A stretch of DNA of 64,000 nucleotides from Ramlibacter cellulosilyticus (GTDB lineage: Bacteria > Pseudomonadota > Gammaproteobacteria > Burkholderiales > Burkholderiaceae_C): the NCBI RefSeq assembly GCF_014297465.1, contig NZ_JACORT010000005.1:217102-281101 (forward strand), in the 5' to 3' direction. A program made the translations under genes and the position numbers. This document shows positions 1-8,464 of this stretch, piece after piece (position 1 is the first letter of the stretch; each line of letters opens with the position of its first letter). The notes beneath the pieces were generated by a model. The model saw only the letters and a list, made by a program, of their open reading frames with translations. It was not told where the DNA came from and made no database searches.

Positions 1-2
1 CA

Positions 3-1454
3 TCACCGCACCGACACCGTCATCCTCTTCCACGCCGGATCCTGCCACCGCTGGAACGGCCCCAGTGCCCCCGCCTCCGGCGACTGCTTCTGCGTCGCCA
101 GCGAGTCCAGGCCCACCACCTCGTAGCTGCGCCGATACCTGCCCTCGCCGCGCGCCTCGCGCGCCACCAGCACCTGCTGCCCGCCGGGCACCCAGCCGGC
201 GAACTCCGCGTAGCCCAGCTGCGGCGTGAAGGTCGCCGGTGGCAGCACGTCGATCGCCCATTGCTTGCCCTGCCGGCGGAACAACCACAGCTCGCGCCAC
301 GCTTCCATCGGCTGCACGGCCAGCGCGAGCGCATTGCCTTCGCGGTTGAGGGTGGCGGACTGCGGCCAGACCAGCGCATACGTGCAGCGTCGCGCCAGCG
401 GTTGCGACGGGCCGTGCTGCCCGTCGACCAGCAGCACGCAGGTTTCGCCGGGCTGGCCCGGCTGCGTCACGATCCAGGGCCGCTTGCCGTCGGCGGCGAC
501 GGCCGATCCCGGCAGCGCCGCCCAGCGCGACGCGTTCACGCGCATGGCCGCTTCGTTCCACGCGGCGAGGTCCTCTTCCGCGAGGTCCTCCTTGCGGGCC
601 ATGGCCAGTTCGTCGAGCGCGCGCTGCGCCGCCAGGTGCGCCGGCTCGCCGAGCCGCGCCTGTTCGTACGCGAGCGTGCTCCACACCGAGGCGCGCCGCA
701 GCAGCAGGCGGTTGCGCACGTGCGGCGGGACGTTGGCGATCTCCACGCGGTCCAGCACCTCCGCGCGCCAGAGGTTGGCCTTGTGGCGCTGCAAGGGTTG
801 CAGCGCGGGATCCATGCATTCGGCCTGTGTCAGCGCCAGCGCCGCCCGCGCCTTCTGCTCGCCGTTGGCAGGCAGCGCCAGCACGCGCTGGAACGCGTCG
901 CCGTCGTAGCAGATGCGCATGCGGCCTTCGCTCTCGTAGCTCGCGAACTTCACGCCGTAGCGCGCGGCGACGTCGAGGTGCGCCGACAACGCGAGCTGCG
1001 CCTGCTTGCTCGCCGCGCCACCAGCCGACGCGCGCTGCGCCAGCCTCTGCGCGAAGACGCCGAGCGCGTCGAGCGCTTCCGCCCCCGCGGCCCCGCGCAC
1101 GGACTCCGCCGGCGCCGCCTGCACCCACGCCGCCGCGAGGCCGATGCCCAGCGACTCCGCGCCGGGGGCTTCCCGCAGGAAGCGCAGCACCGCGAGCAGG
1201 TCCGGCGCCTCGGCCGGCGTGAGCGCCACGCGCCGCACTTGGTCGGCGCGGACGTAGCCGCCGCGCTCGCGCTGGTGGTCCCAGACCTGCAGGTAGCCGA
1301 GGCGCTCGCCCCGGACCTCCAGCGCTTCGCCCTGCCAGAGCTGCACCTGCGCGGCGGCGGAATCGCGCGGCGACGCGCGCAGCACCGCCTGGTCCGTGGC
1401 GACGATCGCGGTGCCCAGGCTCGCGGCAGCGAGGACGGTCGCGAGCATGCTCAT
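3..1454 (-). CDS. secreted protein with N-terminal SH3-like domain
   Basis: 483 aa. Residues 1-20 look like a signal peptide (short start, then an Ala/Leu-rich core), so the product is probably periplasmic. Residues 21-72 resemble a bacterial SH3 fold (pattern VLRASP...GEALEVRGE...GYVRADQV). The middle is helical and rich in Ala, and the C-terminal third is rich in Trp and Arg. The start ATG at 1454 has a clear GGAGGA ribosome site and overlaps the TGA of the upstream SPFH gene by four bases, so the two are translationally coupled. Its own TGA shares a base with an ATG at 3-1, so a further co-directional gene begins at the window edge. No enzyme motif was recognised and the function is unknown. 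Confidence 0.75.
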   Translation of the reverse strand: MSMLATVLAAASLGTAIVATDQAVLRASPRDSAAAQVQLWQGEALEVRGERLGYLQVWDHQRERGGYVRADQVRRVALTPAEAPDLLAVLRFLREAPGAESLGIGLAAAWVQAAPAESVRGAAGAEALDALGVFAQRLAQRASAGGAASKQAQLALSAHLDVAARYGVKFASYESEGRMRICYDGDAFQRVLALPANGEQKARAALALTQAECMDPALQPLQRHKANLWRAEVLDRVEIANVPPHVRNRLLLRRASVWSTLAYEQARLGEPAHLAAQRALDELAMARKEDLAEEDLAAWNEAAMRVNASRWAALPGSAVAADGKRPWIVTQPGQPGETCVLLVDGQHGPSQPLARRCTYALVWPQSATLNREGNALALAVQPMEAWRELWLFRRQGKQWAIDVLPPATFTPQLGYAEFAGWVPGGQQVLVAREARGEGRYRRSYEVVGLDSLATQKQSPEAGALGPFQRWQDPAWKRMTVSVR

Positions 1455-2719
1455 TCCTCCTCGCGGACGGACGCGTGCTGCGGACCGGCTTCGCGTGCGC
1501 CGGCGCCGCCGCCCAGCAGGTTGGCCGCCAGGAAGCCGCCGCCCGAGCCGGGCGGGGCGATGATCACCTGCACCTTGTCCGAGAGCTTGTCGGCCAGCGT
1601 CTTCTGGATCAGGAGCGGGTGGCGCGAGAGCAGCGCGCCTTCGCGGGCCATCTGCTCCGCGTTCGCCTGTCCCACCTTCTCCATGCGGAAGGCCTCGGCT
1701 TCGGCCAGGCGCTTGCGCGCGTCCGCCTCGCCCGTGGCCTCGATGCGGCGCGCCTGGGCATTGCCTTCCGCCACCTTCATGCGCGCTTCCTTCTCCGCCT
1801 GGGCTTCCAGGCGCCGCTGCTCCACCTGCCGCTGCTTGAAGGGCAGCACGTGCTTCATCGCTTCTTCCTGCGCCCGCGCGGCGATCACCTGTTCGCGTGC
1901 GGCTGCTTCCGCGCGCAGCTCGCGCCGGACTTTCTCGGCCGACGCCTCCAGCGCCGTCTCCTTCACGCGCTTGTCCTTCAGCTGCAGCGTGTATTCCATC
2001 TTCTGGGTCTCGAGTTCCTCGGCGAGCAGGCCTTCCATGCCGCGCTTGTAGTCGGCCGGCAGGTCCACCTTGCCGACCAGGACGCCCTTGAGCGCCACGC
2101 CGTCGGCCGCGAGGCGCTGGCGCAGGTCGGCCTCGATCGCCTGCTGGATCTCGACCCGCTTCGTCGAGAAGATCTCGCGCACGGTGTAGCGGGCGAACAC
2201 CTTGTAGACCACGTTCTGCACCGCCGGCTCGACGATCTCCGCATCCAGGTCCGCGGGCAGGCTGCGCGCCGTGGCGCGGAGGCGGGAGGCATCGAGCGCG
2301 TAACGCACGGCCATGTCGATGCCGACGGAGAGCCCTTCCACCGACTGCACCGGGGCCGGCCCCGATGCGCTGGCGATCTGCGCGGGGCGGTACACGCGGT
2401 CGCGCACGGTGAAGACCTGCGCCTCGTGCAGCCCGGGCAGCACGAGGATGCTGCCGTCGCGCCACTGCACGACGTCGCCGGTGACGAGGTTCGTGCGCAC
2501 GCCCACTTCGCCCGCGCCCACCGTGCGCAGCGGCGGATGCGTGAACAGCACCCAGCCGGCGGCGCCGACCACGGCGGCGACGCCGATCGCGCGCTTCGCC
2601 TGCTGCACCCGCGCCAGGGCGCCTTCGGCGAACAGCATCTCGCCTTGCGCGGGGCGGCGCCACCGGCGCTGCAGGCCGATGCGGAGCGCGCGGACGATGG
2701 AATTCAGTCGGGCCAGCAT
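1451..2719 (-). CDS. SPFH/prohibitin-family membrane protein
   Basis: 422 aa. A single membrane segment (about residues 43-60) is followed by an SPFH (band 7) domain at about 65-240, with the family features GEVGVRTNLVTG and a conserved basic stretch. A long Glu/Lys/Arg/Ala coiled coil (240-370) and a Gly-rich tail follow. Such proteins (HflK/HflC, prohibitin, flotillin) form large membrane-bound rings that organise proteases or lipid domains. It is too divergent, and lacks the pairing, to be called HflK or HflC. It is the first gene of an operon with the SH3-like gene, joined by a four-base overlap. The Gly/Ala-rich tail after residue 385 is unusual and probably disordered. Confidence 0.8.
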   Translation of the reverse strand: MLARLNSIVRALRIGLQRRWRRPAQGEMLFAEGALARVQQAKRAIGVAAVVGAAGWVLFTHPPLRTVGAGEVGVRTNLVTGDVVQWRDGSILVLPGLHEAQVFTVRDRVYRPAQIASASGPAPVQSVEGLSVGIDMAVRYALDASRLRATARSLPADLDAEIVEPAVQNVVYKVFARYTVREIFSTKRVEIQQAIEADLRQRLAADGVALKGVLVGKVDLPADYKRGMEGLLAEELETQKMEYTLQLKDKRVKETALEASAEKVRRELRAEAAAREQVIAARAQEEAMKHVLPFKQRQVEQRRLEAQAEKEARMKVAEGNAQARRIEATGEADARKRLAEAEAFRMEKVGQANAEQMAREGALLSRHPLLIQKTLADKLSDKVQVIIAPPGSGGGFLAANLLGGGAGAREAGPQHASVREEE

Positions 2720-2749
2720 GTCTTCTCTCCAGGAAGGTTCGGGTGGGGA

Positions 2750-3370
2750 CTAGCAGCCGTCGGCCGGCATTTCGGCGGTCGGCAGGTTCAGGCCGGGCTG
2801 GGCCCTGGTGGACAGCAGCAGGTAGGTGGCGAGGCCCTCGACATCGACGAGGAAATCGGGGCGGCTGTCGCCGTCGAGGTCCGCGACCGCGCGGACGCTG
2901 GTGCTGGCGCCGGCGGGGCCGACGACGTAGGTGTAGGTGTGGCCGGCGTAGCCGATCTGGTAGCGCACGCTGGCATCGACTTCCTCGACACGCACGGTGT
3001 AGCGGCCGGGCCGGGCCGCGTCGTCGTCACGCGGACGCACCATCTCCAGGTGCATCAGGCCGGGGCGCAGGCCCGTCTTCAGCGTCGTGCCGGGCAGGCG
3101 GAAGTACAGCGCGTCCGCGGGGATGGCCTGGCGCTCGGTCGGCTTCACGGCCCGCACGTCGATGTCCTGTTCGAGCGCGGCGATGCGGTACCAGCCGGTG
3201 GACGGCCACGGGCCGCTGTGGCCGCTGACGACTTCCTGCTGCCAGGTCAGCGCGTCCAGCAGCAGGCCCTGCTCGGGACGGTTCTGCGCCCACAGGGACG
3301 CGGCGGCGCCGGCAGCGGCGGCGACGAGCGCGAAACGGACCAGGGCGCTGCGGGTGCTCAGGGGCTTCAT
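2750..3370 (-). CDS. secreted protein with FG-GAP-like calcium motif
   Basis: 206 aa with an N-terminal signal sequence (about 1-29, ending near SLWAQ). No known catalytic motif is visible. Near residue 167 the stretch DLDGDSRPDFLV matches the DxDxDxxxD loop of FG-GAP/EF-hand-like repeats, which bind calcium. Only one copy is present, so it is not a full beta-propeller. The gene stands 30 bases upstream of the SPFH gene start and in the same direction, so it may belong to that operon. A GAAGGAGA ribosome site precedes the ATG. The function is unknown. Confidence 0.65.
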   Translation of the reverse strand: MKPLSTRSALVRFALVAAAAGAAASLWAQNRPEQGLLLDALTWQQEVVSGHSGPWPSTGWYRIAALEQDIDVRAVKPTERQAIPADALYFRLPGTTLKTGLRPGLMHLEMVRPRDDDAARPGRYTVRVEEVDASVRYQIGYAGHTYTYVVGPAGASTSVRAVADLDGDSRPDFLVDVEGLATYLLLSTRAQPGLNLPTAEMPADGC

Positions 3371-3459
3371 CGTGCTTCTCCTTGCTTGGTGACGATGGAA
3401 GCCATTCTTCGAAGCGGCCCGCGAAGGAACAATGCAGCGGCAGGGCGGCTTCGTTCACG

Positions 3460-3496
3460 CCCCGGAAGAAATCTTCCGGGGGGCCCCGCGCGGGGC
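3460..3496. promoter_or_regulatory. two adjacent perfect palindromes before the response regulator gene
   Basis: A 22-base palindrome (3460-3481, 10-base arms CCCCGGAAGA/TCTTCCGGGG around AA) is followed at once by a 14-base palindrome (GCCCCGCGCGGGGC, 3483-3496). They lie 8-45 bases before the response-regulator start, in the divergent gap with the secreted-protein gene. They could be an operator for the regulator itself or an mRNA hairpin covering the ribosome site. No U-run follows, so an intrinsic terminator is unlikely. Confidence 0.45.
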
Positions 3497-3504
3497 ATTC
3501 GATA

Positions 3505-4230
3505 ATGGCCCGCATGACCCGCGTCGCCGTCATCGAGGACGACCTGCCCACCAGCAACCAGCTCGCCGGCTGGATCCGCGCCGCCCGCCCCGGCATCACC
3601 ATCGACCAGTGGTTCGACCGGGACAGCGCCGAGGCGGCGCTGGAGCGCGAAACCTACGACGTGGTGCTGCTGGACATCGAGCTCGGGCGCGAGCGCCATG
3701 CGGGCGTGGCGCTGATCAACGCGATCAACAAGCGGCGCGCGGGCGTGCCGGTGCTGGTGGTGTCCGCCATGCCGGCGGCGATCTACCGCAGCATCATGAA
3801 GGCGCTGGACGCCTGGGACTACCTGCAGAAGACGACCTTCGAGGAGGCGGACTTCATCGAGACCTTCCTCGAGATCCTGCGCGTCGCGCGCGAGCGGCGC
3901 GCCCAGGACGAACCCGCGCCCCCGCCCGCGAGCGAGCTCGCGCTCGACCCGCTCTGGCAGCGCACGCCCACCTGGCGCGGCGAGCGCATCAACCTGCCGC
4001 TCACCGCGCAGCGCATCCTCGCCACGCTCTACCAGCGCCGCGGGGAAGTGGTGTCGTACGAGGAACTGTTCGACGTGGTCAAGAGCGGCCGCAACCGCGA
4101 CAACGTGCGCAAGCACGTGGCCACCATCCGCGACGCGTTCCGCGAAGTCGACCCCGGCTTCGAGGCGATCGAGAACGTCCCCATGCGCGGCTTCCGCTGG
4201 ACGGACCCGGCCCCGCGCAAGCGCGCATGA
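3505..4230 (+). CDS. OmpR-type two-component response regulator
   Basis: 241 aa from the ATG at 3505 (a second in-frame ATG at 3514 is equally possible). The receiver domain (1-125) keeps the acidic pair E11/D12/D13, the phospho-acceptor D57 in VVLLDIEL, the switch S87 and K109. Residues 150-241 form a winged-helix output domain of the PhoB/OmpR kind, with EVVSYEELFDVV and a recognition helix near NVRKHVATIRDAF. It should be a DNA-binding transcription factor phosphorylated by the kinase encoded next, whose ATG overlaps this stop by four bases. Two palindromes just upstream may be its own operator. The target genes cannot be read from the sequence. Confidence 0.88.
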   Translation: MARMTRVAVIEDDLPTSNQLAGWIRAARPGITIDQWFDRDSAEAALERETYDVVLLDIELGRERHAGVALINAINKRRAGVPVLVVSAMPAAIYRSIMKALDAWDYLQKTTFEEADFIETFLEILRVARERRAQDEPAPPPASELALDPLWQRTPTWRGERINLPLTAQRILATLYQRRGEVVSYEELFDVVKSGRNRDNVRKHVATIRDAFREVDPGFEAIENVPMRGFRWTDPAPRKRA

Positions 4231-6326
4231 AGCTGCCCGACCTGGCCCTGCGCGAACTGGCGCTCGAAGTGCCGCGCCTGGGCCTGGCGTCGTTCCGGCG
4301 CCGGATCCTCATCCGCGCCGTGTTCCTGCTGCTCGCGCTCGCCACGCTCGCCCTCGCCGTGGTCCTCCTGCAGGACGAGAAGGAGCGCAGCTTGCGCAAC
4401 TACCAGCAGAACTTCCGCAAGACGCAGGCGGACGTGCTCGCGCGCCTGCGCCAGCCGGCGGGCCAGCTCGCGCTGCTCAATCCCTATCCGCCCGCGGAAG
4501 TCGTGCCGCTGCATCCGCTGGTGCTGCCTTACCCCGCGCTGGACTTCGACGATCCGGGCAAGGCGCTGCAGGCGGCGGACCTCGCGGGCTGCTCCACCAT
4601 CTACCCGGACGACAGCGCGCTCTGCGCCGGCGTGGGGAGCAATGCGTACACGGGCGGCTTCCTGTACCTCGTGGGCAGCTTCACGGGCGGCGAGCTGGTG
4701 GGGCGCGACCCGGGCGAGGCGAACTTCGGCGACGTGCACCTGGCGCGCATCCGCCTGGAGATGCGCGGCGAAGTGCGCAGCTGGATCGCGCCCTTCGAAC
4801 GGCAGTCCATGCGCGGCGAGCCGCTGGTGCGCGGTCGCCTCGTCGCCTATGCGGCGCCCGCGGAGGGATCGCCATGGGTCGAGTCCGCGGCGCCGCTGCG
4901 GGACTTCCGCGGCTGGGTCTGGCAGAGCGCGTCGTGCTCCGCCGGCGGCGAGCCGCCGGACTGCCTGCGCCGCATCTCGTATGCGATCCGCCTGCCGGTC
5001 GAAGGCTTCCGCGCCGCCCTGGGCAGCGGCCGGCCCGCCTGGCCGCCGCCGGACCTGGACCGCATCCGCGTGCACCTGCAGATGTTCGCGCCGGGGGGCG
5101 CGACGGTGTTCGACAGCAACGCGGCCGGCGCCGTGCCGCCCGCGACGCTCAACGACCTCGCCCGCCTGCTGCAACCGGGCGAGGATCTCACGATCCGCCG
5201 CGCGGGCAGCACGCAGCCGCTCGCCGTGCTGAAGTCGCCGGGCGACGGCGCGGAGCGCACCTCGCCGCTGATCCTGCGGCTCATCGACCGGCTGCCGGTC
5301 ACCTCGCGGCCGGCGCCGGTGTCCGCGCAGGAGATCGTCGGCACGCCGCTGGGCAACTACGAGGTGCGGCTGGCCGGCGACGCGCAAGGCGTCGCGCGCG
5401 GGCTGGGCGTGGTGGCCACGCGCATGTCCTGGTACGTGGGGGCGATGCTGGCGGCGATCGCGCTCGCGTGGATCGTGATCGAGGTCGGCCTGATCCGCCG
5501 CATCGCCGTGCTGACGCGGCGCGCCGCGGCCGTGTCGCACAACGTGCAGCTGGAACCCACGGGCGACGCGCGCATCGTGCAGCTGGACGTGTCCGACCTG
5601 CGCGGCAGGGACGAACTGGGCATCCTGGCCGGCGGCCTGTCCGACCTGCTGCAGCGGGTGAAGAGCGACGTGCAGCGCGAGCAGGTCCGCGCCCAGCGCG
5701 AACGCGACATGCTGCAGGCGGTGGGCCACGAGATCCTGTCGCCCCTGCAGTCGCTGATGGTGCTGCATCCCGACCCGACCGATCCCGCGCACCGCTACGT
5801 GCAGCGCATGCAGCAGGCCGTGCGCGTGCTGTACGGGCAGGCCTCGCCGAGCGAGGCCTTGGCCGCCGCGCAGCTGGAGCTCTCCGCGCTGGACCTGGAC
5901 GCCTTCCTGCGCGAGGTGGCGGAGAACGCGGCGTACGCCGGCATCGACGACGTCCGCTACGACGGGCCGGGCACGCCGCTGCCGGTGCGCGCCGACCCGT
6001 TCTCGCTGGAAGACGTCGTGACCCACATCCTGCGCAACGCGCAGCGCCACCGGGCCCCCGGCACGCCGATCACGCTGTCCCTCGCCGCCGGCGAAGGCGA
6101 GGCCGTGGTCGCGGTGCACAACGTCGGCGAGCCCATTCCGGAAGCGCTGATCGGGCGCATCTTCGACTACGGCGTGAGCGAAGGCGCGGCGGACGAAGCG
6201 AGCGGCCGCCGCGGCCAGGGCCTGTTCGTCGCACGCACCTACATGGCCAAGATGGGCGGCTCCGTCCGCTGCCGCAACGAACGCGGCGGCGTGGTGTTCG
6301 AGCTCGCGCTGCCCCTGGACGGTTGA
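4227..6326 (+). CDS. membrane sensor histidine kinase
   Basis: 699 aa. Membrane segments at about 27-47 and 400-423 enclose a large periplasmic sensor region of about 350 residues with no recognised ligand fold. A HAMP-like linker follows. The phospho-acceptor is H501 in GHEILSPLQ, where the usual HELRTPL becomes HEILSPL. The catalytic domain has an N box near H600/N604 (HILRNAQRH), a weak D box, and a G box in GRRGQGLFVA. The gene is coupled (ATGA) to the response regulator and clearly its partner. The large, Cys-containing sensor (CSTIYPDDSALCAG, CSAGGEPPDC) suggests a disulfide-stabilised periplasmic domain. The stimulus is unknown. Confidence 0.87.
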   Translation: MKLPDLALRELALEVPRLGLASFRRRILIRAVFLLLALATLALAVVLLQDEKERSLRNYQQNFRKTQADVLARLRQPAGQLALLNPYPPAEVVPLHPLVLPYPALDFDDPGKALQAADLAGCSTIYPDDSALCAGVGSNAYTGGFLYLVGSFTGGELVGRDPGEANFGDVHLARIRLEMRGEVRSWIAPFERQSMRGEPLVRGRLVAYAAPAEGSPWVESAAPLRDFRGWVWQSASCSAGGEPPDCLRRISYAIRLPVEGFRAALGSGRPAWPPPDLDRIRVHLQMFAPGGATVFDSNAAGAVPPATLNDLARLLQPGEDLTIRRAGSTQPLAVLKSPGDGAERTSPLILRLIDRLPVTSRPAPVSAQEIVGTPLGNYEVRLAGDAQGVARGLGVVATRMSWYVGAMLAAIALAWIVIEVGLIRRIAVLTRRAAAVSHNVQLEPTGDARIVQLDVSDLRGRDELGILAGGLSDLLQRVKSDVQREQVRAQRERDMLQAVGHEILSPLQSLMVLHPDPTDPAHRYVQRMQQAVRVLYGQASPSEALAAAQLELSALDLDAFLREVAENAAYAGIDDVRYDGPGTPLPVRADPFSLEDVVTHILRNAQRHRAPGTPITLSLAAGEGEAVVAVHNVGEPIPEALIGRIFDYGVSEGAADEASGRRGQGLFVARTYMAKMGGSVRCRNERGGVVFELALPLDG

Positions 6327-6373
6327 GGCAGTCGCAGCCCCCGGCGCGCGCGGTGCTGCGCTAGGCTGCGCGC

Positions 6374-7057
6374 ATGCGAACGAACCTGCGCCGCCTCGCG
6401 CTGCTGTGGCCCCTGGTGGCCGCGCTGGCCGCGTGCAGCCCGCGCGCGCCCGCGCCGCCGCCGCCCGCACCGGCACCGTCCGCGCCGCCCGAAGCTCCTG
6501 CTCCGGCCGCCCCGGCGGCGAGCGCCCCCTCCGCGGACAGGGAGCGCGACGCCGTGCTCTTCACGCACTGGCGCGCCACCCACGTGGCCGAAGTCGACGC
6601 CTTCGAGGAATTCCTCGTCCGCGAGCACGTGGCCGCGGTCGTGCCGACCTACCAGCTCCTGCGCAGCGCGTCGATGTGGAAGGAGTGCCGTGCCGAGCCC
6701 TTCCAGCTGCCGCCCGCGGTGGAATGGCCCGCGGTCCGCGACTTGCTGGTGCTGCTGCGCGAGCTGCGCAAGCGCGGCGTGCTGCTGGACTTCGAAGTGG
6801 TCTCCGCCTACCGCGACCCGCGCCTCAACAAATGCGCGGGCGGCGCGCCGGGCAGCTCGCACCAGCGCTTCGCGGTGGACATCGCGCCGCTGCCCGAGCC
6901 CGAAGGGGCGCGCCTGTGCCGCTTCTGGCGCGAGGAAGGCAAGGCCTGGGACATGGGCGTGAGCCGCTATCCCTCGGGCCGCATCCACATCGACCGCACC
7001 GGCTACCGCACCTGGGGCGCCTCGCACCGTCGCGCGAGCAGCTACTGCCTGGAGTGA
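6374..7057 (+). CDS. lipoprotein with peptidase M15-like (D-Ala-D-Ala carboxypeptidase) domain
   Basis: 227 aa. A lipoprotein signal peptide ends in the lipobox LAAC (Cys21). A Pro/Ala-rich linker follows (about 25-55), then a globular domain. Motifs typical of M15A/VanY-like zinc peptidases are present: a Tyr-Arg-Asp-Pro segment (SAYRDPRLN), SSHQRFAVDI with the His and Asp zinc ligands, and a later RIHIDRTG that supplies the third ligand. It should act in the periplasm on peptidoglycan stem peptides, probably anchored to the outer membrane. It is a single gene, 47 bases after the sensor kinase stop. Substrate choice (D,D- or L,D-bond) cannot be judged. Confidence 0.75.
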   Translation: MRTNLRRLALLWPLVAALAACSPRAPAPPPPAPAPSAPPEAPAPAAPAASAPSADRERDAVLFTHWRATHVAEVDAFEEFLVREHVAAVVPTYQLLRSASMWKECRAEPFQLPPAVEWPAVRDLLVLLRELRKRGVLLDFEVVSAYRDPRLNKCAGGAPGSSHQRFAVDIAPLPEPEGARLCRFWREEGKAWDMGVSRYPSGRIHIDRTGYRTWGASHRRASSYCLE

Positions 7058-7167
7058 GCAAGCGCTGCGCTGTGCAGGAATGCACGGAGTCGCCGCTTGC
7101 GTGCTTGGTGCCCGGCAATGGCTGTGCCACAGTGTTGCCGCAGAAGTACACATAAGTTGGGGGCAAG

Positions 7168-8310
7168 ATGCGGTTCACCGTCATCACCAAGCTGTATCTC
7201 ATGCTGGCCTTGATCGTCGCCGGCATGCTGCTGGTGGCAGCGCTGGCATGGCGCTACGTTCCGGAGGCCGACCGGTACCAGTTTGGCGTGGGCGCCGCGA
7301 TCCTGATCGGCGCGTTCACCGTCGCGGGGCTCGTCCTGCGCCTGTCCATCCGCAGCGGCATCGTCGGCAACCTGCGCGCCGCCAGCCACGTGATCGGCCG
7401 CGTCGCCGAGGGCGACCTCACCGCGCGCGTCAGCGTGCGTGCCTATGGCGAGACCGAGAAGATGCTGCGCGGCCTGGAACGCATGACCGCCGACCTGGCC
7501 TCGCTCGTGCGCCAGGTGAACGGCAGCGCGCGCACCGTCGCCGCCAACAGCGCGCGGCTGGCGCAGGGACACCGCGACCTCGCGTGGCGCAGCGAGCACC
7601 AGGCCAGCACGCTCGAGGAAACGGCCAGCTCCATGGAGGAACTGACCTCCACCGTCGCCCAGAACGCGGAAACCGCGCGCGAGGCGAGCGAGCTCGCGCG
7701 CACCGCCTCCGAAGTGGCCACGCGGGGCGGCCAGCTCGTCTCCGACGTCGTGGCCACCATGGACGGCATCTCCGATTCCGCCGGGCGCATCAGCGAAATC
7801 AGCAGCGTGATCGACGGGATCGCCTTCCAGACCAACCTGCTCGCCCTGAACGCCGCCGTCGAGGCGGCCCGCGCGGGCGAACAGGGCCGCGGCTTCGCCG
7901 TCGTCGCCTCCGAAGTGCGGACGCTGGCGCAGCGCAGCGCCGAAGCCGCCCGCGAGATCAAGACGCTGATCGGCGACTCGGTGGCCAAGGTGGAAGCCGG
8001 GCACCGGCTCGTGACGACCACGGGCGAGACCATGCAGGACATCGTCGGCTCCGTGCGCAAGGTCGCCCTGCTGATCGAGGAGATCGCCGCCGCGAGCCGC
8101 GAGCAGAGCTCGGGCATCGTGCAGGTGAACACCGCGGTCGCGGAGATGGAACAGGGCGTGCAGCAGAACGCGTCCCTGGTGCAGGAAGCGGCGGAAGCCA
8201 CCGCCGCGCTCGCGACCCAGGCGGAATCGCTGCTGCGCATCGTCGCCCGCTTCCAGGTCGAAGAAGGCCGGCACGGCCAGGGCCCCGCGACGCCCATCCT
8301 GGCTGCGTGA
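7168..8310 (+). CDS. methyl-accepting chemotaxis protein lacking a periplasmic sensor
   Basis: 380 aa. Two membrane helices (about 8-28 and 40-57) are separated by only about ten residues, so there is no periplasmic ligand domain. A HAMP domain (about 58-112) and a full signalling hairpin follow, with the highly conserved tip around 205-237 ([15 protein letters not shown]...GRGFAVVA). Glu/Gln-rich methylation segments lie on both sides. It should form receptor arrays with CheA/CheW, but any input must come from the membrane, the HAMP region or a partner protein. The ATG is preceded by a weak purine-rich ribosome site (TTGGGGGCAAG). No CheR/CheB docking peptide is seen at the C-terminus. Confidence 0.88.
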   Translation: MRFTVITKLYLMLALIVAGMLLVAALAWRYVPEADRYQFGVGAAILIGAFTVAGLVLRLSIRSGIVGNLRAASHVIGRVAEGDLTARVSVRAYGETEKMLRGLERMTADLASLVRQVNGSARTVAANSARLAQGHRDLAWRSEHQASTLEETASSMEELTSTVAQNAETAREASELARTASEVATRGGQLVSDVVATMDGISDSAGRISEISSVIDGIAFQTNLLALNAAVEAARAGEQGRGFAVVASEVRTLAQRSAEAAREIKTLIGDSVAKVEAGHRLVTTTGETMQDIVGSVRKVALLIEEIAAASREQSSGIVQVNTAVAEMEQGVQQNASLVQEAAEATAALATQAESLLRIVARFQVEEGRHGQGPATPILAA

Positions 8311-8354
8311 GTTAGAACGCAAGACTTCCCCCGCCCGACCGGCGGCGGCAGCAG

Positions 8355-8372
8355 CCCTACCGAGCGGTAGGG
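8355..8372. promoter_or_regulatory. short perfect inverted repeat between chemoreceptor and peroxidase genes
   Basis: Arms CCCTACCG and CGGTAGGG enclose AG. The repeat lies 19 bases before the -35 box proposed for the peroxidase promoter. The CTACCG-N2-CGGTAG form resembles sites of TetR-type repressors. It could also be the end of the chemoreceptor transcript, but no T-run follows on either strand. Confidence 0.35.
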
Positions 8373-8390
8373 AACCCCCCTAACGGCTTG

Positions 8391-8419
8391 TTGCCACTTG
8401 TATCAATCCTCGCCTAAAT
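8391..8419 (+). promoter_or_regulatory. predicted sigma-70 promoter of the di-heme peroxidase cluster
   Basis: A -35 box TTGCCA (8391-8396) and a -10 box CTAAAT (8414-8419) are spaced by 17 bases. The predicted start near 8426 leaves a leader of about 40 bases with ribosome site GAGGAGAGA before the ATG at 8465. It is one of the few AT-richer stretches nearby. Confidence 0.5.
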
Positions 8420-8464
8420 TGTGACCTGCCCGGCCGAAGCCGGCGCTCGTTGAGGAGAGATCGA

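Noticed and set aside
7120..7160. A sixth-type MarR dyad before the chemoreceptor (TTGCCGCAGAAG)
   Set aside because: It shares only TTGCCGCA with one copy and lacks the CAAAT half, so the match is too weak.
8355..8372. Reading the CCCTACCG/CGGTAGGG dyad as a terminator of the chemoreceptor gene
   Set aside because: No T-run follows on either strand, so it is kept only as a possible operator.
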